Both the position numbers and the translations under genes were made by a program. A stretch of DNA of 64,000 nt from Psychrosphaera algicola (GTDB taxonomy: Bacteria > Pseudomonadota > Gammaproteobacteria > Enterobacterales > Alteromonadaceae): contig NZ_JAQOMS010000002.1 in assembly GCF_028401425.1 (NCBI RefSeq), positions 372,001 through 436,000 of the forward strand, read 5' to 3'. This document shows positions 1 to 10,758 of the stretch, piece by piece. The notes beneath the pieces were generated by a model that did no database searches, was not told the origin of the DNA, and saw nothing but the letters and a program-made list of their open reading frames with translations. Every line of letters starts with the position of its first letter. Within the stretch, counting starts at the first letter, position 1.

Positions 1-1
1 A

Positions 2-2110
2 AATGATGACTTAGTGGCAGTTACCAATCCAGCGAACTTGTCTGAAGTGATTGGTTGGAGTCAAGTCAATACAAAAGTGGATATGGAGCATATGCTCGAG
101 CGTTCACAAACTGCCTTTGAGTCATGGTCTAAAACATCTGTTAAGGTGCGCGCAGACATTTTGCGCAAAACCGCCGACATGTTAGAACAACATAGTGACG
201 AACTTTATGCCTTGTGTATTAAAGAAGCAGGGAAGGTTCTAGCAGATAGCGTTGATGAAGTTAGAGAGGCCGTGGATTTTTGTCGCTATTATGCAGCACA
301 AGCAGAGCAACTTAGTGAAGACACTCGATTAACGTCACGTGGTGTCGTGTTGTGTATTAGCCCGTGGAACTTTCCATTGGCTATTTTCTTAGGGCAAGTT
401 GCTGCTGCTATTGTTACGGGTAATACCGTTATTGCTAAGCCAGCAGAGCAAACAAGTTTGATTGCATTAAGAGCAATTGAATTAATGGAACTTTGTGGTC
501 TGCCGAAATCCGTTGTTCAGGCGGTAATTGCTGCTGGACGAGATGTTGGTGATACTTTGTTACCAGATGAACGTATCGCAGCGGTAATGTTCACCGGCTC
601 AACACAAACAGGAACATTGATTTCTCAAATTTTGTCCAAACGCGGTGATGAGCAAGTTCCGCTTATTGCCGAGACCGGTGGTCAAAATTGCATGATTGTC
701 GATTCTACCGCTTTGCCAGAACAAGTTGTAGACGATGTTATTGCAAGTGGTTTCCAAAGTGCTGGACAACGTTGTTCTGCGCTTAGAGTTTTGTTTGTAC
801 AAGAAGATATTGCAGACAATATGATAAGAATGATCAAAGGCGCAATGGCAGAATTACACGTTGGTGACCCCCAGTTTTTGGGTACCGACGTTGGGCCAGT
901 CATTGATACTAGAGCACTAACGGCGTTACAAAATCATGCCGATTATATGGAGAAAAATGGTAAGTTAATTTACCAATGTCCGTTGTCTAGTTCAGCTGAT
1001 AAAGGTCACTTTTTTGCACCTCGTTTGTACGAAATTGACAGTATTGATGTACTTAAACAAGAAGTATTTGGGCCTTGTGTTCATGTTGTTCGTTTCAAAG
1101 CAAGTGAAATTGAATCCGTCATTGATAAAGTAAACTCAACAGGGTTTGGCTTGACCATGGGGATCCATACAAGAATTGAACGTCGAGCGGAAAAAATAAT
1201 TAAATTGTCACGAGCGGGCAATGTATATGTTAATCGCAATATGATTGGGGCCGTTGTTGGAGTTCAACCATTTGGCGGTCGAGGTTTATCGGGGACGGGA
1301 CCAAAAGCAGGTGGCCCAAATTATCTACAACGTTTGATGAAAGAAAACGTTGAAGTGGAGTTAAGTACCAACTTAAATAATGACCAAGCGCTATTGTCGG
1401 ACGAAAAAATAGCTGCCGAAGCGACCGATTTTATGGCTAATGCAAGTCGTGTAGAAAAAGAATGGCGCTTAACGCCGTTAAATGACCGTATCTCTTTTGT
1501 GCGACGTTTACTCGCTGAGATTTCAAAACTAGACAGTATTGACAATTTTGCCGATGATTTAAACAACACGCTATTAATTGCCCGAGAGCAGTTAATCGAT
1601 ATTGAATCTAAATTAAAACGTCCAACTGTATTGCTCAGGCCAACAGGAGAATCTAATACGTTGTATTTAGAACCTCGTGGAAATGTAGTGGTGTTCGCTG
1701 ATTGCCAAGTGACGTTTCATTACTGGGTACTTGCAATTATTACCGCGCTCGCAACAGGTAATACAGTTATCACTGTAGTGTCTGATATCTTTTATGATAA
1801 GGCTGCGGCATTTAGAAACAAGTTTTTACTTACGGATGCACCTGAAGGTGTTTTACAAATAGCTAAACTAAATCACTTGCAGGCACTGTTAAAAGAAGAG
1901 CAACTTGCGGGGGTGGTAATGCAGTCAAACTGTCAGCGACGTAAGTTAGTAGCAACATGGTTGTCTGAACGTGAAGGTGCTATTTTACCAACTATCACCG
2001 CGGAGTTTAATGACAACCTAATTACGCGATTAGTAACAGAGAAGACCGTAAGTGTTGATACTACAGCGTCAGGTGGTAATACATCGTTAATGACGTTGGA
2101 AGATGAATAG
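2..2110 (+). CDS. putA: Bifunctional proline dehydrogenase/P5C dehydrogenase PutA, C-terminal part (5' end outside window)
   Basis: The frame is open from the window edge, so the proline dehydrogenase half lies upstream. What is visible is the L-glutamate-gamma-semialdehyde dehydrogenase domain, which oxidises glutamate semialdehyde to glutamate with NAD. The catalytic Glu lies in AETGGQN (codon near 671) and the catalytic Cys in GQRCSALR (codon near 773). The dehydrogenase ends near PFGGRGLSGTG (about 1270-1300). About 250 further residues resemble the degenerate ALDH-like C-terminal domain of long PutA proteins (TGNTVITV, YLEPRGNVVVF). No frame break is seen, and a good terminator follows. 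The GTG at 14 is only an internal codon. The family call is firm; whether a DNA-binding RHH domain is present cannot be seen. Confidence 0.93.
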   Translation, partial: NDDLVAVTNPANLSEVIGWSQVNTKVDMEHMLERSQTAFESWSKTSVKVRADILRKTADMLEQHSDELYALCIKEAGKVLADSVDEVREAVDFCRYYAAQAEQLSEDTRLTSRGVVLCISPWNFPLAIFLGQVAAAIVTGNTVIAKPAEQTSLIALRAIELMELCGLPKSVVQAVIAAGRDVGDTLLPDERIAAVMFTGSTQTGTLISQILSKRGDEQVPLIAETGGQNCMIVDSTALPEQVVDDVIASGFQSAGQRCSALRVLFVQEDIADNMIRMIKGAMAELHVGDPQFLGTDVGPVIDTRALTALQNHADYMEKNGKLIYQCPLSSSADKGHFFAPRLYEIDSIDVLKQEVFGPCVHVVRFKASEIESVIDKVNSTGFGLTMGIHTRIERRAEKIIKLSRAGNVYVNRNMIGAVVGVQPFGGRGLSGTGPKAGGPNYLQRLMKENVEVELSTNLNNDQALLSDEKIAAEATDFMANASRVEKEWRLTPLNDRISFVRRLLAEISKLDSIDNFADDLNNTLLIAREQLIDIESKLKRPTVLLRPTGESNTLYLEPRGNVVVFADCQVTFHYWVLAIITALATGNTVITVVSDIFYDKAAAFRNKFLLTDAPEGVLQIAKLNHLQALLKEEQLAGVVMQSNCQRRKLVATWLSEREGAILPTITAEFNDNLITRLVTEKTVSVDTTASGGNTSLMTLEDE

Positions 2111-2165
2111 GGCGAAGTTATTTAAATATTTGAAATGCATTAAAAATTAATGTCAAAAGTAAATC

Positions 2166-2202
2166 AAGGCATAGAGTAAACACATCGCTCTATGCCTTTT
2201 TT
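2166..2202 (+). terminator. Rho-independent terminator after putA
   Basis: An 11-bp perfect stem (AAGGCATAGAG with CTCTATGCCTT) closes an 11-nt loop and runs into a T tract. It sits about 55 nt after the putA stop. Confidence 0.85.
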
Positions 2203-2308
2203 GTTTCTGATTAACTTAGCTAATTACAAAGGGTTTACTATGTCCTTCAGTAATTAACGGACTGGCATTTTTTCTATGGATTTTACTAAGTTATTTAATT
2301 TCTAATAA

Positions 2309-3684
2309 CTAAACGAAGTTTTCCGGCATTTGGGGCTTACTAAGCTGTTGCTTTAAACTGCGTAGGGTCCATCTAAGCTTAATTAGAAACATTACAGACG
2401 CTGCCGTTAACCCAAACACTATGCCTATCCAAAACCCCTCTGCTCCCATCGCGGGTACAAGGATATCTGTTCGTCCTAAGGTATAACCTAGTGCAAATCC
2501 CATTGGCCAATAAGCTATAAAGGTAATGTAGAATAAAGGTTTAGTGTCCTTTAATCCTTTAAAAACTCCCGCAGCCATCACTTGTATCGCGTCAGGTAAT
2601 TGGTAAATTGCAGCGATAACTAAAATGGAACTCGCCAATAAAACCACAGACGGCTCGTCTGTATAAATAGCAATGATTTGTTGATTCAAAAAAGTGTTAT
2701 AACCATTACGATGGCACCAAATACAAAGGCAATGTTAAAACATGTTTTAATCGAATGGATGAGTTTTGAATAATCCCCTTGACCCCTTAAATAACCGATG
2801 CGGATTGTGGCGGCCATCGCCAAGCTTAACGGTGCCATAAAAACAACGCTACTATAACTAAACGCGACTTGGTGGCCTGCAACAGCAATCGCACCGAGAG
2901 GCGCTATAAACAGTGCGGTAAACGCAAATAAACTGCTTTCGAACAATAAAGCGAGTGAAATGGGGGTGCCAATTTTGACTAAATTATTAATGGCAGAGAA
3001 GTCGGGTTTGCCAATGACTAAGCTTGCATAAGGTTTAAATACTCTTGAAACTTTAAAGTAAATTAATAGGCTGATAATTGAAATCCAGTTGACAATTGCG
3101 GTAGCAAGACCACAACCCGCGGCCCCCATTTTAGGCATTCCAAATTCACCAAATACAAAAATATAGTTAAGCGGGATGTTTGCAAGTAGCCCAACAACGC
3201 TAACTATTAATGCTGGTTTTGTCGCACCAACGCCTTCACAAAACCCTCTATAGATAAAAAATAAACACGTCGGCACTATGCCCCAAATTACATAGTTTAA
3301 ATAACCCAAAGACTTTTGATGTAATACCGTTTCGAGTTCGAGTTTGTCGATGGGAATGTGAATAAATTGAAAAATAATCAGTACAAAGATGGAGACAAAC
3401 AAAGCTAAATAGACGCCTTGTTTGAGGGATGCTTTTAAATCGGCAGTAGAACTGTTTTTATTAGCGCCCAGTAATTGAGCGACAACAGGGGTAATTGCGA
3501 CTAATAAACCTTGCACAGAAAAAACGATCGGACTCCAAATACCTGTTGCTACAGATACCGCAGCCATGTCGACGTGACTCGCGCGACTGGCCATTACTGT
3601 GTCGGTAAAAAACATCAAACTAACGACAATTTGGGTTGCTAATAAAGGTAAGGCGAGCTTTAAAATTTGTTTAACTTCAGACAT
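2309..3684 (-). CDS. MATE family multidrug efflux transporter (frame broken once)
   Basis: A NorM-like MATE antiporter that exports cationic drugs across the inner membrane using Na+ or H+. Hydrophobic segments run through the whole product of about 458 residues, starting with ILKLALPLLATQIVV and FTDTVMASRA, typical of TM1 of the family. The frame shifts at 2691-2696: a run of six T on the coding strand needs seven to join VMVITLF to LNQQIIAIYTD, so this is probably a read error. I chose the ATG at 3684 (MSEVKQILKLALPL) because family proteins begin there. An in-frame ATG at 3744 adds 20 residues but has no ribosome site. It is a single gene, convergent with putA. Confidence 0.85.
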
Positions 3685-4080
3685 TGACTCATTTCTTAAA
3701 AGAGAACTAAAAGGTCGTTTTAAAACGGTTTTGAATTCTATCATGGATAAATTATTGCGGATAAGAATTTGTGGTACTCGCGCAATAATAGTCAGAGTTA
3801 ATTGCCCTTAAATTGGTTTTGTATTCCATAGGTGAAGGTAAGAATTTGATGGTTTTATATTCAAGTGTGAGTGGGATCAATAATCAATAGTATATTAGCT
3901 CTAAAAAGTACCAATTATCTGTTTCAATTTGGCCGTCTATATGGCAGTCTAAACCAAAAGTGGTTAACGGTTTTACGCGGTTATTATGCGTTTTACAAAG
4001 ACAATAAAGGTTTTTCCGTTGCACTAAAAATAATGTAACGCCAGCTTAGTTAGCTATTTATGAATGGAAGATCTACCAAC
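3685..4080. other. Intergenic region between the divergent MATE and phosphatase genes
   Basis: This AT-rich stretch should hold the two divergent promoters. I see no RNA gene, convincing operator or conserved ORF in it. Confidence 0.5.
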
Positions 4081-4560
4081 ATGTCGGACGCTAAAATTAC
4101 ATCAGTATTGTTTGTATGCTTGGGCAATATATGTCGCTCACCAACAGCACATGCCATCTTTCGTCAGAAGGCAGAAAGTATCGGATTATATATTGACGTC
4201 GAAAGTGCAGGAACGTCTGCATATCACGAGGGTACAAGGCCTGATCCGCGTTCCGTGGCTGCAGGAAAAAAACGAAATTACGATTTTTCGGACATTAGTT
4301 CACGAAAAATAAAAGAACAAGACTTTGAGCATTACGATTTAATTTTGGCAATGGATAACGACAATTTGGCTTCGCTGAAGCGTCGGTGCCCAGCAGAGTT
4401 TCAATCGAAAATTAAACTTATGTTGGCGTTTTCAGAAAAATACAATGACGTTGTTGAGGTACCCGATCCATATTATGGTGGCGCTGCAGGTTTTGAATTT
4501 GTATTAGATCTAATTGAGGATGCTAGTGACGGTTTGATATCAGCCATCTCTAAAAATTAA
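4081..4560 (+). CDS. Low-molecular-weight protein-tyrosine phosphatase
   Basis: A cytoplasmic phosphatase of the LMW-PTP family, which hydrolyses phosphotyrosine via a phosphocysteine intermediate. The P-loop CLGNICRS, with nucleophile Cys and Arg, lies at about residues 13-20. The general-acid Asp is in DPYYGG near residue 128. At about 159 residues it has the normal family length. The ATG at 4081 has GGAAG 10 nt upstream; an ATG at 4060 is possible but lacks a ribosome site. It is not next to capsule or Wzc-like kinase genes, so its partner cannot be inferred. It is followed by the DAHP synthase gene after 41 nt. Confidence 0.92.
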   Translation: MSDAKITSVLFVCLGNICRSPTAHAIFRQKAESIGLYIDVESAGTSAYHEGTRPDPRSVAAGKKRNYDFSDISSRKIKEQDFEHYDLILAMDNDNLASLKRRCPAEFQSKIKLMLAFSEKYNDVVEVPDPYYGGAAGFEFVLDLIEDASDGLISAISKN

Positions 4561-4601
4561 AAGTAACACAATAAATAAAGACAAAATAAAAGGGTATATA
4601 C

Positions 4602-5949
4602 GTGAGTAACTGGACACCAGATAGTTGGAGAAAATTTCCAATCCAACAACAGCCAAATTATAAAGACCAAACATTGCTGCACAATGTAGAGGAACAAATT
4701 CATAGCTTTCCTCCTTTGGTTTTTGCTGAAGAGACACGTGATTTAAGAAAACAGCTAGGCGATGTTGCTGAAGGTCGAGGTTTTCTTTTGCAAGGTGGTG
4801 ATTGTGCTGAATCGTTTTCAGACTTTAATGCTGCGAACATTCGCGATACATTTAAAGTTATGCTGCAAATGGCAGTTGTACTTACATTTGGTGGAAAAGT
4901 TCCAGTTACAAAAATTGCGCGCGTTGCAGGTCAGTACGCAAAACCACGTTCAGCTGATTTAGAAACAATCGACGGCGTTTCATTTCCTAGCTATCGTGGA
5001 GATATCGTCAATAGTTTTGAATTTAACGAACAAGCCCGTGAACCAGATCCAAATAGATTAGTGACTGCTTATCATCATTCTGCGTCAACCTTAAACTTGT
5101 TGCGTGCTTTTGCCTAGGGCGGTTTAGCAGACTTGCACCAAGTTAATCGCTGGAATATGAGTTTTGTTGCTTCAAATCCAAATCGTGAACGTTACCAACA
5201 TCTTGCTGATCGTATTAAAGAAACTCTCGAGTTTATGAAAGTAATTGGATTAACGTCTGAAACGACACCAGTTATTAAAGAAACCCAGTTATTTACATCT
5301 CATGAGGCGCTACTGTTAAATTATGAGCAAGCTTTAACACGTCGTGATCATTTAACCGGTAAATGGTATGACTGTTCAGCGCATATGGTGTGGATTGGTG
5401 AACGTACTCGACAACTCGATCATGCCCATATCGAATTTTTTAAAGGCATAAATAACCCAATTGGGGTGAAAGTTGGCCCGGGAATGGACCCTGACGAATT
5501 AATCAAATTGATTGATACATTAAACCCAAACAATGAGCCTTAGCCGTTTAACTCTGATCACGCGTATGGGGGCAAATGTGCTTGAAGGTAAATTGCCTGC
5601 GTTAGTGCGTAAAGTGAAAGAAGAAGGTCGTCACGTGGTTTGGAGTTCGGATCCAATGCATGGCAATACTATTAAAGCAAGCAACGGATATAAGACTCGT
5701 AACTTTGATTCTGTATTAAAAGAAATTCAGCAGTTTTTTGCGGTTCATAAAGCTGAAGGTACATGGGCTGGCGGTGTTCATTTTGAAATGACAGGGCAAC
5801 ACGTTACCGAATGTACAGGTGGCGCGTATGGGTTAAGTGAAGCTGACTTATCACAACGTTATAAAACGCAATGTGATCCACGTTTAAATGCTGACCAAGT
5901 TCAAGAACTGGCATTTTTAATTACAGACGCATTAAAATTCGCTAAATAA
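4602..5949 (+). CDS. Class II 3-deoxy-7-phosphoheptulonate synthase (interrupted twice)
   Basis: This enzyme condenses phosphoenolpyruvate and erythrose 4-phosphate in the first step of the shikimate pathway. The plant/class II type is clear from WRKFPIQQQPNY, GGDCAESF, WDCSAHMVWIGERT-like and NEPGRLTLITRMG segments, and from the total of about 449 residues. It starts with GTG at 4602 behind AAGGG. There are two breaks. An in-frame TAG at 5115-5117 stands where family members have Gln (FAQGG), and CCTTAG at 5538-5543 replaces CCTGG in NEPGR and shifts the frame. Both coincide with expected CCWGG sites, so I think the gene is intact in the organism. A strong terminator follows. Confidence 0.9.
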
Positions 5950-5969
5950 AGTTGAATTTTAGATAAAAC

Positions 5970-5997
5970 AAAACCGGATGTAATAGTCCGGTTTTTT
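5970..5997 (+). terminator. Rho-independent terminator after DAHP synthase
   Basis: The stem AAAACCGGA/TCCGGTTTT has an 8-nt loop and is followed by a T run. Confidence 0.85.
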
Positions 5998-6043
5998 GAT
6001 TTTAACACTAACGTTAATTGCTTAAATAAGTGGTGTAATAGGT

Positions 6044-6786
6044 ATGATTAATAATAGGTATTCTTTGTTAGATTGGCTTCGAGGGTTTGCCATTTTACTT
6101 ATGGTTATTTACCACTTTTGCTACGATCTCTATTATTTTAACTATATCGACACCATGTTTGGCAAAGGCTATTGGATCCCGTTTAGATACGTCATTGTCA
6201 TTCTATTTTTAAGTTTAGTCGGGGTGAGTTTAGTTTTGTCACACAATCCTAAACTTCGTTGGCGTAATCTTATCAGACGCTCTGGACAACTCGGTTTGGC
6301 AGCGTTCTTCGTCAGTGTATCAAGTTATTTTATTGCCGCTGATAAAGTAACTGTGTTTGGAATAATTCATTTCATTTTACTGGCGACATTTTTAAGTTTG
6401 CCGTTTATATCACGCCCAAAGATTGCGTTAGTGCTTGGGGTAATTGTCTTCTTTTAGGACATTATGTTCAATCCCAATTTTTTGACCCCTTATATTTTCA
6501 CTGGTTAGGAATGGTAGAAACTAAACGTCCTGCGTTGGATTACGTTCCCGTGTTTCCATGGTTTGGTATCGTTTTGATTGGGATCTTTTTCGGACACTTA
6601 ATTCAAAACAATAACGTGGTTCAGAAGGTCTTTAAAACAAACCTTGCAGAACAATTCCATTTACCTATGTTAACCATTTTTAACTCACTGATTGAACGAG
6701 CAGGCCAGCATAGCTTAATCATCTATTTGGTACATCAACCTATCTTGTTTGGGTTATTTATGGCCGTTGAGTTGTTGATCAACTAA
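6044..6786 (+). CDS. DUF1624 / heparan-alpha-glucosaminide N-acetyltransferase-like membrane protein (one frameshift)
   Basis: A polytopic inner-membrane protein of about 247 residues. It begins RYSLLDWLRGFAILLMVIYH, with the conserved D-RG motif and membrane-embedded His typical of the DUF1624/HGSNAT-like acyltransferase superfamily. It ends with the conserved segment GQHSLIIYLVHQPILFG. The frame breaks at about 6452-6456, where a run of four T needs five to read VIVFFLGHYVQSQFF. The substrate is unknown; the superfamily moves acyl groups across or at the membrane. Its 3' end overlaps the convergent ppsR by 4 nt. Confidence 0.8.
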
Positions 6787-7598
6787 TGATTAAATCGCTC
6801 TAATGCCATTTCAGACATGATTTTTGCTGAAATCTCTTCAACAGAAAACGAAGTGGTGTTGATGAAAGGGATCTTAGATTTACGGTAGAGCCGTTCGACT
6901 TCCCGTAACTCCATACGGCATTGCCTTAACGACGCGTATTTGCTGTTAGCGTAACGTTCGTTGCGGATCGCTGCCAATCGTTTAGCGTCGATTGTTAAGC
7001 CAAATAATTTCTTTTTGTTGTTCTTCAAAATAGCAGGTAAGGTCAATTCATCCATATCGTCTTCAATAAATGGATAGTTTGCTGCCTTAATTCCATAATT
7101 TAGCGCTAAATAAATGCTTGTGGGGGTTTTCCCACTTCTCGATACGCCAACTAAAATAACGTCCGCGTCGGCATAATTCTGCATAGTCTGGCCGTCGTCG
7201 TTTGCTAAAGCATAGTTCATAGCTTCAATTCGATAGTCATAACGGTTTGTTTTCATGGAGTGGGTGCGGTGCAATTTTGGCGTTGCTGTAACGCCTAATG
7301 CCAATTCCACTTTGCTAGTAAACGGAATAAGTACGTCAAAACATACCGCTTTTGCATGCTCAATAATTTCTTTAAGTTGTTGGTCAACAAAGGTATAGAA
7401 GACAAGCGGCATTTTTCCGTTGGCAGCATATATTTGATTTATTCTAGAAACGACCTTTTTAGCCATCTCTATATTTTCGATAAAAGGTAGAGTAACGTGT
7501 TCAATTTGCATTTCAAACTGCGATAGTGTGGCGTGCCCAACCGTCTCAGCAGTTATTGCAGTGCCATCTGAAATATAAAATGCATGATGATCGAACAT
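6783..7598 (-). CDS. ppsR: PEP synthase regulatory protein PpsR (bifunctional kinase/pyrophosphorylase)
   Basis: PpsR (DUF299) inactivates PEP synthase by ADP-dependent phosphorylation of a Thr and reactivates it with inorganic phosphate. The 271-residue product has the family P-loop GVSRSGKTPTSIYLA, the N-terminal FYISDGTAITAETVG and the C-terminal ERLYRKSKIPFINTT. It is transcribed divergently from ppsA, its substrate, 176 nt away, the usual arrangement in gammaproteobacteria. No break is seen. Confidence 0.95.
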   Translation of the reverse strand: MFDHHAFYISDGTAITAETVGHATLSQFEMQIEHVTLPFIENIEMAKKVVSRINQIYAANGKMPLVFYTFVDQQLKEIIEHAKAVCFDVLIPFTSKVELALGVTATPKLHRTHSMKTNRYDYRIEAMNYALANDDGQTMQNYADADVILVGVSRSGKTPTSIYLALNYGIKAANYPFIEDDMDELTLPAILKNNKKKLFGLTIDAKRLAAIRNERYANSKYASLRQCRMELREVERLYRKSKIPFINTTSFSVEEISAKIMSEMALERFNH

Positions 7599-7774
7599 GT
7601 TTTCACTCCTAAAAAATTAAAAAAATCAATTTGCGCAATTGAATCACCTGTGTAAAATGCCGCAATATGTAATTCGTTTTGTATTATTACAATTTTACTT
7701 ACATAATAATACTTACATAACAAAACAATACTATAGTTCATCTAAATATTAATGAAAATTACGGAGTGTTTGTC

Positions 7775-10150
7775 GTGCAAAATTATGTCCTTTGGTACAA
7801 AGAGTTAGGCATGGGTGATGTTAACCAAGTCGGTGGAAAGAACGCCTCTTTAGGTGAAATGATCAGCAATTTGTCTAGTGTTGGCGTACAAGTGCCAAAT
7901 GGTTTTGCGACAACGTCTTACGCCTTTAATGAGTTTTTAGAACAAAGTGGCTTAGAGCAACGCATCCATGATTTGTTAGATGCGCTCGATATCGACGACT
8001 TAGCTGCGCTTTCGGCAGCCGGCGAAAAGATTAGAAACTGGATCATAGAAACGCCTTTCCAACCTGAATTTGAAAATGAAATGGAACGATCGTATGCGGA
8101 ATTAGCTGGGAAGTTAGGGGATGAAGCGTCATTTGCAGTTCGTTCATCTGCAACTGCGGAAGATATGCCAGATGCATCGTTTGCAGGACAACAAGAAACC
8201 TTTCTTAATGTAAAAGGGCTAGATTCAATTAAAACCGCGGTAAAACATGTTTTTGCTTCTTTGTTTAACGACAGAGCAATTTCATATCGTGTTCACCAAG
8301 GTTACGATCACAAAGGTGTTGCATTATCAGCTGGTGTACAGCGTATGGTTCGTTCGGATCTGTCTTCGTCAGGTGTTATGTTCTCAATTGATACGGAATC
8401 AGGATTTGAAGATGTAGTATTTGTGACTTCATCTTTTGGTCTTGGCGAAATGGTTGTGCAGGGTGCTGTTAACCCAGATGAGTTTTACGTACACAAGCCA
8501 ACGCTTGCAAATGGTCGCCCTGCAGTAATTCGCAAAAATATGGGCAGTAAAGCGATTAAGATGATTTATAGCGACGACGTGGAACATGGTAAACAAGTTA
8601 AAGTTATTGATGTTGAACCTGAACTCGCGAATCAGTTTTCATTAACTGAAGATGAAATTATGGAGCTTGCTAAACAAGCGGTGACAATAGAAAAACATTA
8701 TGGTCGACCTATGGACATTGAGTGGGCTAAGGATGGTATGGATGGTCAACTATATATAGTTCAGGCACGACCAGAAACGGTACGCAGTAACGAAGAAGCA
8801 AATGTTATTGAATCATTTCAACTAGAACGACGCGGCAAAATATTAACAGAAGGCCGTGCAATTGGGCACAAGGTTGGCGCTGGTGTTGCGAAAGTGCTCG
8901 GTTCAATTGCTGAAATGGACCAAATTTTACCTGGAGACGTTTTAGTTACGGACATGACTGACCCGGATTGGGAACCGATTATGAAACGTGCTTCAGCGAT
9001 TGTAACAAATCGCGGGGGCAGAACTTGCCACGCAGCTATTATCGCACGTGAATTAGGGATCCCTGCTGTGGTTGGTTGTGGTAATGCAACTGAGTCTATT
9101 GTCACAGGCGACGAGGTTACGGTATCGTGCGCAGAAGGTGATACCGGTTTTATTTATGGTGAAGTATTGCCATACGAAGTGGTGACTTCAAAGGTTGACG
9201 ACATGCCAGATTTACCCGTTAAAGTAATGATGAATGTCGGTAACCCAGACCGTGCTTTTGACTTTGCTCGTTTACCACATGCGGGAATTGGCCTCGCTCG
9301 ATTAGAGTTTATAATTAATAGAATGATTGGGGTGCATCCAAAGGCATTATTAAATTACGATGCTCAACCAGAAGATATTAAAGAAGAAATTGACGAACTT
9401 GCAGCAGGCTATGACTCTCCAGTCGAGTTTTATATCAATAAAATTAAAGAGGGTGTATCGACGCTAGCATCTGCTTTTTATCCAGAAAAAGTAATTGTTC
9501 GTATGTCAGACTTCAAATCAAATGAATATGCCAATTTAGTTGGTGGTGACCAATACGAACCTGAAGAAGAAAACCCGATGATAGGTTATCGTGGCGCATC
9601 TCGTTACATTTCAGATAGTTTTAGAGAATGTTTTGCTCTGGAGTGTGAAGCTCTAAAACGAGTTAGAAATGACATGGGATTGACTAATGTCGAAGTTATG
9701 ATCCCATTTGTACGAACGGTAAGCGAAGCTAAACGTGTATCTGAATTATTAGAAGAACATGGTCTTAAACGTGGGGTAGACGGTTTACGAGTCATAATGA
9801 TGTGTGAGCTACCATCAAATGCCTTATTGGCTGATCAATTTTTAGAGTACTTTGATGGCTTTTCGATTGGATCAAATGATCTAACTCAATTAACGCTTGG
9901 TCTTGATAGAGACTCAGGTCTTATTGCTGACCTGTTTGATGAACGAGACGAAGCCGTAAAAGCATTACTGTCTTTGGCTATTAAAGCCTGTAAAAAGGCA
10001 AATAAATATGTTGGTATATGTGGACAGGGACCTTCAGATCATGAAGATTTTGCTAATTGGTTGGTCGAACAAGGAATTGATTCAATTTCATTAAACCCCG
10101 ACACGGTTCTAGAAACTTGGTTATATTTGGCTGAACAACAAAATAATTAA
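7775..10150 (+). CDS. ppsA: Phosphoenolpyruvate synthase
   Basis: This enzyme makes PEP from pyruvate and ATP for gluconeogenesis. Visible domains in order are the N-terminal ATP-grasp (VGGKNASLGEMI, SFAVRSSATAEDMPDASFAGQ), the phosphohistidine swivel domain (GGRTCHAAIIARELGIP, catalytic His) and the C-terminal PEP/pyruvate barrel (MCELPSNALLADQF, SIGSNDLTQL, VGICGQGPSDH). GGAG at 7763-7766 overlaps an in-frame GTG at 7766, so I take the GTG at 7775, which sits 8 nt after it and begins MQNYVLWYKELG. It is one of the few long genes here with no frame break. Its regulator PpsR is encoded divergently. Confidence 0.95.
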   Translation: MQNYVLWYKELGMGDVNQVGGKNASLGEMISNLSSVGVQVPNGFATTSYAFNEFLEQSGLEQRIHDLLDALDIDDLAALSAAGEKIRNWIIETPFQPEFENEMERSYAELAGKLGDEASFAVRSSATAEDMPDASFAGQQETFLNVKGLDSIKTAVKHVFASLFNDRAISYRVHQGYDHKGVALSAGVQRMVRSDLSSSGVMFSIDTESGFEDVVFVTSSFGLGEMVVQGAVNPDEFYVHKPTLANGRPAVIRKNMGSKAIKMIYSDDVEHGKQVKVIDVEPELANQFSLTEDEIMELAKQAVTIEKHYGRPMDIEWAKDGMDGQLYIVQARPETVRSNEEANVIESFQLERRGKILTEGRAIGHKVGAGVAKVLGSIAEMDQILPGDVLVTDMTDPDWEPIMKRASAIVTNRGGRTCHAAIIARELGIPAVVGCGNATESIVTGDEVTVSCAEGDTGFIYGEVLPYEVVTSKVDDMPDLPVKVMMNVGNPDRAFDFARLPHAGIGLARLEFIINRMIGVHPKALLNYDAQPEDIKEEIDELAAGYDSPVEFYINKIKEGVSTLASAFYPEKVIVRMSDFKSNEYANLVGGDQYEPEEENPMIGYRGASRYISDSFRECFALECEALKRVRNDMGLTNVEVMIPFVRTVSEAKRVSELLEEHGLKRGVDGLRVIMMCELPSNALLADQFLEYFDGFSIGSNDLTQLTLGLDRDSGLIADLFDERDEAVKALLSLAIKACKKANKYVGICGQGPSDHEDFANWLVEQGIDSISLNPDTVLETWLYLAEQQNN

Positions 10151-10181
10151 TGATTTAGTCTAAAACACATAAGTAAATTGA

Positions 10182-10209
10182 AATGGTAGGCTTGGCCTGC
10201 CATTTTTAT
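10182..10209 (+). terminator. Terminator after ppsA
   Basis: A 10-bp stem (AATGGTAGGC/GCCTGCCATT, one G-T pair) with a 3-nt loop followed by T residues. Confidence 0.8.
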
Positions 10210-10297
10210 TTGATTTCACCTAAATCTAAATCGTTTTTACTTTTACAGAGGAACATCAAGAAGATATTAATCCCATTAAAGCAAATGCCTTAAACGA

Positions 10298-10747
10298 TCA
10301 TCTCATATGACACTTTTTAAATTTTTTACCGCTGTCGCACGGACAAAGGTCATTTCTATTTAACTTATTAATAGGTTCGTCAAATAGAGTTCCAGTGTCG
10401 TACTTCCAAATGCCATTTTCTACTACAAATTTAGAACGTTCGTGTAATACGCCACAATGTTCATGCTCGATAAAAAACGCTTTAAACTCCACAAACTGAG
10501 TTTCTGTATTAACAATTTCTAACTTAACAAAACAATTTTCAATACATGATTGACGCAACTGTTCAACCGTTAGCTGACTTTTTAGATTGACTGAACTTGT
10601 ATCGTACAAATATTCTGGTTTATTTAGTACAAACGCAGAGTATCTTGACCTCATCAATTGTTCAGGTGAACTTGGGCTGCTTTTCCTTTCAATTAAAGGC
10701 TTGCAACAAATTTCATATTCACGATCACTGCACGGACAACAAAACAT
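10298..10747 (-). CDS. YchJ-like protein with two SEC-C zinc motifs
   Basis: This 149-residue protein has an N-terminal Cys cluster (CCPCSDREYEICC) and a C-terminal SEC-C motif (CPCDSGKKFKKCH), with an NTF2-like middle that includes MRSRYSAFVL. That architecture is the UPF0225/YchJ family, probably zinc-binding and of unknown function. It lies 11 nt downstream of the SulA-like gene on the same strand, so the two may be co-transcribed. Confidence 0.85.
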   Translation of the reverse strand: MFCCPCSDREYEICCKPLIERKSSPSSPEQLMRSRYSAFVLNKPEYLYDTSSVNLKSQLTVEQLRQSCIENCFVKLEIVNTETQFVEFKAFFIEHEHCGVLHERSKFVVENGIWKYDTGTLFDEPINKLNRNDLCPCDSGKKFKKCHMR

Positions 10748-10758
10748 AGCTTAGGCAC